Assembly: GCA_903916565.1 (NCBI GenBank)
Contig: CAIWXH010000648.1
Span: forward strand, 1 to 35,102
Origin: an uncultured Oscillochloris sp.
Lineage (GTDB): Bacteria > Chloroflexota > Chloroflexia > Chloroflexales > Chloroflexaceae
Length of the DNA: 35,102 nt
Reading direction: 5' to 3'
Shown: piece by piece, positions 30,981 through 35,102 of the stretch
Layout of the letters: every line of letters begins with the position of its first letter
Numbering within the stretch: the first letter of the stretch is position 1
Made by a program: the position numbers and the translations under genes
Notes under the pieces: generated by a model
What the model was told of the DNA's origin: nothing
The model's input: only the letters and a program-made list of their open reading frames with translations
The model's database searches: none

Positions 30981-31088
30981 TGCAGCCTCGGGGGAATTTT
31001 AGATTGCAGATTTTGGAGTGCAGCTTTGCCACAACCGGACGCAGCGCGATCATTCAAACGGTCAAGCACCGTTGGCTCATGCGTCAGG

Positions 31089-31616
31089 CTAGGCCGGGTG
31101 CTTTGCGTCGGTAGGCTGGTCGGCAGCGATGAGCCGGTCGAGCCAGGCGAGTTCGGCGTCAACGTGAACGATGTGGTGTTCGATCACGGCGCGGTGGTCG
31201 GCGGGAAGTGCGGTCTGAAGTAGCTCAAGGCGGGCACGGTGGGTGATGATCGCCTCGTGGCGCACGCGCAACAGGCGGGTGACCTCGGCGGGCGGGAGGT
31301 GGTGCTGGAAGATAATGCCGATGTCTTCAGCGTAGATCGGGGGGGCGTAGGCGGTGAGGTTGTGGCGCAGGAGGTGCTGGAAGTAGGTCTCACCGGCAGG
31401 GGTGATGCGGTAGACATGGCGCTCGGGCCGATTACCAGCCCGCTCGACCTCCTCGCTGACATAGCCCTCGCGGCAGAGCTTGTCGAGCAGGTAATAGGCG
31501 GTCGAGCGCTTCAGATCGACACAGAAGGCCATTTGCTGGTCAATAAACTCGTTGATCTGATAGCCGTGCATCTCCTGATTACGCAGGAGGCCAAGTAGCA
31601 GCAGTTGCCGATCCAT
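31089..31616 (-). CDS. PadR-family transcriptional regulator
   Basis: From ATG 31616 (MDRQLLLLGLLRNQEMHGYQI) the 175-residue product shows the PadR winged helix: LLLGLL..QEMHGYQI, STAYYLLDKLCREGYVS and RHVYRITPAGE. A C-terminal helical dimerisation region follows. PadR proteins repress neighbouring transporter or detoxification genes until a ligand binds, which fits the ABC operon directly downstream. Upstream in-frame starts at 31637 and 31676 exist, but they fall in or before the predicted transcription start and are less likely. Confidence 0.9.
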   Translation of the reverse strand: MDRQLLLLGLLRNQEMHGYQINEFIDQQMAFCVDLKRSTAYYLLDKLCREGYVSEEVERAGNRPERHVYRITPAGETYFQHLLRHNLTAYAPPIYAEDIGIIFQHHLPPAEVTRLLRVRHEAIITHRARLELLQTALPADHRAVIEHHIVHVDAELAWLDRLIAADQPTDAKHPA

Positions 31617-31637
31617 GTGCGCCGTTGTACCACCCAT

Positions 31638-31686
31638 AGGCTGATTAGTCAAGCCTGAGTATAGCTGGCACGCCAAGTGCTGTCAA
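31638..31686 (-). promoter_or_regulatory. Promoter of the padR-ABC operon with possible operator
   Basis: On the minus strand TTGACA (31681-31686), a 17-nt spacer and TATACT (31658-31663) form a near-consensus sigma70 promoter. Just downstream, AGGCTTGACTAATCAGCCT (31638-31656) is an imperfect dyad over the expected transcription start, a plausible autoregulatory PadR site. The operator call is tentative. Confidence 0.65.
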
Positions 31687-31721
31687 CCGATTGGTGCCGA
31701 CTGGAGCTAGGCGCATGGTTG

Positions 31722-32414
31722 CTACGGCTTGGCCGGGAAGATGACAATCTTGCGGTTCTCGCCATCGCCGGAGCTTTCCGTATAGATCGTCTTATCCTCG
31801 CGCAAGGCCAAGTGGACAATGCGGCGCTCGTAGGCGGCCATCGGTTCAAGCATCATCGGGCGCCCGGTCTGCCGGACGCGCTCGGCCATCCGGCGGGCAA
31901 GCCCCTCAAGCGACTCTTGGCGGCGCTGGCGATAGTTGCCGACATCGACGACGATCTGGGGCCATTTCTGGACGCGGCGGCTGACCAGCAGATTGAGCAG
32001 GAACTGGAGCGAGCGGAGGGTTTCACCGCGACGACCAATCAGCAAGCCCATCGCCTCTTCATCAGCGCCCTCGACGTGCAGGGTGACGGTCTCCTCAATA
32101 TCGCCCTTTTGGCCGGGTACGCGGGTCACCACGGGGGTCACGTAGGCGTGGATGTCCATACGCTCAAGCAGGTCGTCGAGGATGCTTTGGGCAACGCTCT
32201 GAACCTCTTCGACGCCAGCCTTGTGTGGCGGGGTGGGTGCTGGTGCGGAATCCTCGTCATCATCGACGACGGTAACGCGAACAAGCGCCTCATCGCCCGA
32301 CTCGCCCGCATCCAGCACCGCGATCACCACCTCATCGCGGTCTTTGCCGAGTTGTGCGAGGGCAAGCTCGACGGCTTCCGCAACCGTGCGCGCGCTGATC
32401 TCGATGCTTTTCAT
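31722..32414 (-). CDS. jag: Jag/SpoIIIJ-associated RNA-binding protein
   Basis: The 230-residue product has the Jag_N domain (MKSIEISARTVAEAVELAL), a linker (PAPTPPHK), a KH domain with the GxxG loop as LIGRRGETLRSLQFL, and an R3H domain (MAAYERRIVHLALRED). Jag (KhpB/EloR) binds RNA and, in Gram-positives, links to cell elongation; its gene usually follows yidC as here, 47 nt downstream. Last gene of the rpmH cluster in this window. Confidence 0.93.
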   Translation of the reverse strand: MKSIEISARTVAEAVELALAQLGKDRDEVVIAVLDAGESGDEALVRVTVVDDDEDSAPAPTPPHKAGVEEVQSVAQSILDDLLERMDIHAYVTPVVTRVPGQKGDIEETVTLHVEGADEEAMGLLIGRRGETLRSLQFLLNLLVSRRVQKWPQIVVDVGNYRQRRQESLEGLARRMAERVRQTGRPMMLEPMAAYERRIVHLALREDKTIYTESSGDGENRKIVIFPAKP

Positions 32415-32461
32415 GACAGTTCCTCTTAGGGCGTTAGTGTGAACAATAATGCTAAGGGCTG

Positions 32462-33499
32462 CTACTTCCGCTTGCGCGGGCGGCGCGGATTAACCGACCC
32501 TCGATCCTGACCACGCACCGCGTCAATGGCATCCTCAACGGGGTCATTGGCCATTGGCGCAGGCCCGTCAGCGATGGCAGCGGCGACAACCGGCTCTTTC
32601 GTCTCGGTCAGCGGGCGCATGACGCCCCAGAAATCGCTGCGGGTGACTGCCGGTGCTGCGGTGTCGCTCTCGGCACTTGCCCCAGCGGAAGCGGTGAGGC
32701 TGTTTGGCGTCCCCGAGGGCTTACCGTCGGGCGGCAGAAACTTGAGGTAGTTCGCCAGAGAACCCCAGCCACTGGTGAAGTACTGCTGGATGATGCCGAC
32801 CAAGCTGCTGACGACCCAATAGAGTACCGCGCCCTGCGGGAAGGTGAAGGCGATGTAGCCGAAGACGAGGGGCATAAACATCATCGTCTGGGTCATCGCC
32901 TTTTGCTGCGGGTCTTGGACGCGGGGCGTCGCCATCACGGTCTGAAGAAACTGAAAGAGGATCGAGCAGGTTGGCAGGATGAGGTAGATGAAACTGCCAG
33001 CGGATGTCCAGACCACATGGCCGGTCGCACCAAAGGAGGTGCCGCCAACCTCAATCAGCCCGAACAACTTTTGCGCGAAGATTGTCTTGATCGCATCGTT
33101 CTCAAGCCAAGCCAAAGCCCCAGGACTCAGGTTGACACGGCCCGCCTCGCCGCCGAAGAGGTGGTAGACCGCCTGATAGACCCCAAAGAAGATCGGCAAC
33201 TGGAGGAGAACCGGCAGACAGCCACCAACCGGGTTGATCTTTTGCTCCCGGTAGAGCTTCATCGTCTCTTCCTGGAGCTTCTGGGGATCTTTGCCGTGCT
33301 TACGCTGCAGCTCCTTGATCAGCGGCTGCAGTTCCTGCATCTTGCGGCTGGAGCGGATCGAGGTGAGCGTGAGCGGCAGAATGACCAGGCGGGCGGTGAC
33401 CGTGAACAGGATGATCCCGAGCGCGACATTGCCCGTAATTGATGAAAACCAGATCAGGGCCTGCTCAAGCAGACCGACAAACCAGGACCACAGCGGCAT
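32462..33499 (-). CDS. yidC: Membrane protein insertase YidC/OxaI
   Basis: The 345-residue product starts with a TM helix then GNVALGIILFTVTARLVILPLT, where the conserved Arg of the hydrophilic groove sits. LQRKHGKDPQKLQEETMKLYREQKINPVGGCLPVLLQLPIF is the typical coiled hairpin and second helix region (described in parts). Later helices include FMPLVFGYIAFTFPQGAVLYWV. The tail is basic (RRPRKRK), common in YidC forms that help ribosomes dock without a large periplasmic domain. Inserts proteins into the membrane alone or with SecYEG. No yidD lies between it and rnpA. Confidence 0.95.
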   Translation of the reverse strand: MPLWSWFVGLLEQALIWFSSITGNVALGIILFTVTARLVILPLTLTSIRSSRKMQELQPLIKELQRKHGKDPQKLQEETMKLYREQKINPVGGCLPVLLQLPIFFGVYQAVYHLFGGEAGRVNLSPGALAWLENDAIKTIFAQKLFGLIEVGGTSFGATGHVVWTSAGSFIYLILPTCSILFQFLQTVMATPRVQDPQQKAMTQTMMFMPLVFGYIAFTFPQGAVLYWVVSSLVGIIQQYFTSGWGSLANYLKFLPPDGKPSGTPNSLTASAGASAESDTAAPAVTRSDFWGVMRPLTETKEPVVAAAIADGPAPMANDPVEDAIDAVRGQDRGSVNPRRPRKRK

Positions 33500-33558
33500 A
33501 CGGTCTCCTCACGTTACGGGTCAGGTCAATAGGCGGGGGCATTGGGCGTGTCGTGGGT

Positions 33559-33936
33559 TTAGGGCGTCTCCTGCGCGCTTTCTGGGCTGGGCTGGGCCTG
33601 TCGCCAGAGCTGTGCCCGGCGCAGCAGTTGCTCGACTGCCTGTTGGATGGCCGTGAAGGGTGCGGCGAGTACGTCAGGGCCACGAACCACGAAGACGAGA
33701 TCATAGCCTGGGGTGATCGTTGGGAGGACAAGCCGAACGGCCTCGCGCACCCGCCGTTTCGCTCGATTCCGCCGTACCGCCGTGCCAAGGCGCTTGCCGA
33801 CGACAAAGCCGCAGCGGGTGCGACGGCGGCGCCCAGCGACGACGTTTAAGGTCAGGAGCGGCGTGGTGAGCGTACGCCCATCACGGCGCGCGCGCCGGAA
33901 CTGGTCGGGTCGGCGCAGCCTGTAGGCGCGTTTCAT
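33559..33936 (-). CDS. rnpA: Ribonuclease P protein component
   Basis: The 125-residue protein carries the RnpA signature: start RRPDQFRRARRDG, central GFVVGKRLGTAVRRNRAKRRVREAVR (the RNR motif, given in part) and DLVFVVRGP. It assists the RNase P RNA in removing 5' leaders from pre-tRNAs. Standard position between rpmH and yidC. Length is normal for the family. Confidence 0.95.
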   Translation of the reverse strand: MKRAYRLRRPDQFRRARRDGRTLTTPLLTLNVVAGRRRRTRCGFVVGKRLGTAVRRNRAKRRVREAVRLVLPTITPGYDLVFVVRGPDVLAAPFTAIQQAVEQLLRRAQLWRQAQPSPESAQETP

Positions 33937-33957
33937 GCAGCCTGCCCTATGCGCTGA

Positions 33958-34012
33958 ACAGGGTACAAGAGACAGTGCCGCTGACGTTCGCGCCGCTGTC
34001 CCCGTACCCTGT
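33958..34012. other. Stem-loop between rpmH and rnpA
   Basis: ACAGGGTAC..GACAG (33958-33975) pairs with CTGTC..GTACCCTGT (33996-34012), with small internal loops. The GGGTACAG motif also occurs in the csmA terminator stem. It could act as a processing or attenuation site that sets the rpmH:rnpA ratio. Confidence 0.5.
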
Positions 34013-34031
34013 CGCTGCGTGTCGAGAATGA

Positions 34032-34208
34032 CTAGCGGTCGCCACGACGACCGGCGTCGCGGCGCTCATCGCTGACGGTGAGCTTGTAGCGACCCTTCAT
34101 CCGGCGGCGGCGCAGCACCTCGCGGCCATCCTTGGTCTCCATCCGAGACAGGAAGCCGTGCTTACGGCGGCGCGGGATGCGCTTCGGTTGCCAAGTACGC
34201 TTGGGCAT
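34032..34208 (-). CDS. rpmH: 50S ribosomal protein L34
   Basis: The 58-residue frame reads [20 protein letters not shown] at its start, then [20 protein letters not shown], the full L34 signature. The C-terminal extension [18 protein letters not shown] is longer than the usual 44-47 residue bacterial form. GAGGAG precedes the ATG. First gene of the rpmH-rnpA-yidC-jag operon. Confidence 0.95.
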   Translation of the reverse strand: MPKRTWQPKRIPRRRKHGFLSRMETKDGREVLRRRRMKGRYKLTVSDERRDAGRRGDR

Positions 34209-34232
34209 CGGGAGTATCTCCTCGTGGCATCC

Positions 34233-34258
34233 TGCGCCCGGCCTACTGACCGGGCGCA
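34233..34258 (-). promoter_or_regulatory. Leader hairpin of the rpmH operon
   Basis: TGCGCCCGG (34233-34241) and CCGGGCGCA (34250-34258) form a perfect 9-bp stem with an 8-nt loop, between the predicted transcription start and the rpmH ribosome-binding site. No U-tract. May stabilise the leader or serve regulation by a ribosomal protein. Confidence 0.5.
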
Positions 34259-34293
34259 GAGCTTAGATCGTAGTTTTCAGGCAAACGTGGCCC

Positions 34294-34323
34294 ATTATAG
34301 CGGTCGCGTTGCGCCGGTGTCAA
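34294..34323 (-). promoter_or_regulatory. Consensus sigma70 promoter of rpmH-rnpA-yidC-jag
   Basis: On the minus strand a perfect TTGACA (34318-34323), an 18-nt spacer and a perfect TATAAT (34294-34299) lie 86-115 nt before the rpmH ATG. It is the strongest promoter in the window by sequence. Confidence 0.85.
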
Positions 34324-34330
34324 ATTGTGG

Positions 34331-34360
34331 CGGAGGGAGGCTGCACGCAGCACCCCTCCG
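34331..34360 (-). terminator. Terminator-like hairpin after the S1-domain gene
   Basis: CGGAGGG/CCCTCCG with inner CTGC/GCAG forms a strong stem 11 nt after the S1 gene stop, followed on the minus strand by CCACAATTTG. It separates that gene from the rpmH promoter. Confidence 0.5.
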
Positions 34361-34370
34361 CGCTTGGCGT

Positions 34371-35102
34371 CTACTCGTCGCGGCCAACCTGCTGAAGGGT
34401 GCGCTTGATCGCGTCGCGCTGGCCCCGATCCTGGGCCACCTCGCCCTCCCCCTCGATCTCCGGCTCATCCAGCTTGCCGCCCTTGCGGTCGCGCTTGGGT
34501 GCGGCGCTGCCGAACTTGGTGAGCAGATCCTCAAGGGTGGCATCGCCGACAAACTCCTCCTCGACATCCTCGGTCGAGTAGGTCTCGGCGGTCTGGGGGG
34601 CACCGCGACCACGGTCACGCTCGCGGCGCTCGCGGCGCTCGCGGTCGCGGTCACGGCCAGCCCGCGCCTCGGCGGCTGAGGCGAAGCGAGCGGCGGCGTT
34701 CTGGGCGGGCCGCTGCGCGGATGCGCCACCCGGCCCGGCTGAGGTGTAATCCTCGTCTTCGCTGGCGCTGCCGGGCTCTGGCTCTTCAAGGCGCATCGTC
34801 AGGCTGATGCGCTTGCTCTGCTGGTCAACCTCGATCACCCGCACCTGGATGTGGTCACCGACCTTAACCACGTCTTCGACCTTATTGACCCGGCTGGTCG
34901 AGAGGGCCGAGATGTGGACGAGGCCGTCGCGACCGACGCCGATGTCAACGAAGGCACCGAAGGGCGCGATACCGCTGACTGTGCCATCAAGGATCTGGCC
35001 CGGCTCAAGGCCCTGCATCTTCTGCGAACGCTGGGCGCGGCGCAGACTCAGGCTGATGCGGGTGCCCTCGGGGTCAACCTCTAGCACCTTGAACAGGAAG
35101 CG
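34371..35102 (-). CDS. S1 RNA-binding-domain protein (partial, N-terminus beyond window)
   Basis: The frame is open to the window edge; 243 residues are visible. It begins in the end of one S1 domain (FKVLEVDPEGTRISLSLRRA), then has a complete S1 domain (GQILDGTVSGIAPFGAFVDI, GRDGLVHISAL, VGDHIQVRVIEVDQQSKRIS, split here). A long charged, low-complexity tail with an Arg/Glu/Asp stretch (RDRDRERRERRERDRGRG) follows. Multi-S1 proteins such as ribosomal protein S1 bind mRNA on the ribosome; the charged tail resembles those of high-GC bacteria and could bind RNA or partners. The gene could be rpsA, but missing upstream domains prevent a firm name. Confidence 0.85.
   Translation of the reverse strand, partial: RFLFKVLEVDPEGTRISLSLRRAQRSQKMQGLEPGQILDGTVSGIAPFGAFVDIGVGRDGLVHISALSTSRVNKVEDVVKVGDHIQVRVIEVDQQSKRISLTMRLEEPEPGSASEDEDYTSAGPGGASAQRPAQNAAARFASAAEARAGRDRDRERRERRERDRGRGAPQTAETYSTEDVEEEFVGDATLEDLLTKFGSAAPKRDRKGGKLDEPEIEGEGEVAQDRGQRDAIKRTLQQVGRDE

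Noticed and set aside
29253-31223. Plus-strand frames over the ABC transporter genes
   Set aside because: Minus-strand frames have full Walker A, signature and Walker B motifs and the ABC-2 permease pattern.
1-35102. CRISPR arrays, complete insertion sequences or prophage genes
   Set aside because: No regular repeat-spacer pattern, no transposase or integrase frame and no phage structural gene was seen in the window.

Overview
The window comes from a filamentous anoxygenic phototroph of the Chloroflexota (order Chloroflexales; Chloroflexus/Oscillochloris/Chloroploca relatives). The decisive marker is an 80-residue CsmA precursor at 10643-10885. It lies in a long plus-strand block with two further Chloroflexus-type chlorosome envelope proteins (CsmM- and CsmN-like) and a remnant of bchU, the bacteriochlorophyll d C-20 methyltransferase. 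Base composition is high-GC throughout. All assignments rest on reading the sequence and on family knowledge; no database search was run.

Layout. (1) 1-8601, minus strand, housekeeping and envelope genes: a partial membrane protein, a SAM methyltransferase, a REC/HD-GYP response regulator, an A-type Fe-S carrier, a fused heme A synthase/heme O synthase, a small two-TM protein, a membrane FHA-like protein and a von Willebrand A/zinc-ribbon protein. Short dispersed repeats separate several of them. (2) 8602-9325, a divergent intergenic region with a 30-bp perfect palindrome and a good sigma70-type promoter firing right. (3) 9326-26515, plus strand, the chlorosome island: ArsA/GET3-like ATPase, csmA plus terminator, two paralogous PH-like-domain proteins, a second ArsA, a third ArsA-like protein without a Walker A motif, an alpha/beta hydrolase, an HExxH putative metallopeptidase, a Pro/Ala-rich protein, a lipase-like protein, a structured-RNA/mobile-element-like segment joined to a broken bchU, csmM, csmN, an NDH-2-like flavoprotein and two cobalamin-binding-type radical SAM proteins. 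(4) 26559-29262, plus strand: another alpha/beta hydrolase whose stop codon lies in a 154-bp MITE-like element, a small membrane protein and a cell-wall M23-like protein with altered metal ligands. (5) 29265-35102, minus strand: an ABC exporter with PadR regulator, then the conserved rpmH-rnpA-yidC-jag cluster behind a consensus promoter, and a partial S1-domain protein.

How the genes may work together. CsmA is the BChl a-binding baseplate protein, made with a C-terminal propeptide. The surrounding genes look like a construction kit for the chlorosome: ATPases related to a membrane-protein targeting factor (GET3/ArsA), a candidate protease for CsmA maturation, lipid- or ester-acting hydrolases for the monolayer envelope or pigment, envelope proteins, and radical SAM enzymes that may modify the pigment. 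The most interesting points are the ATPase trio with an inactive third member, the metallopeptidase candidate, and the bchU remnant. The remnant has lost its 5' three-quarters at a junction with a structured RNA element and carries a 2-nt frameshift near its 3' end, which suggests a BChl d-type antenna unless an intact bchU exists elsewhere.
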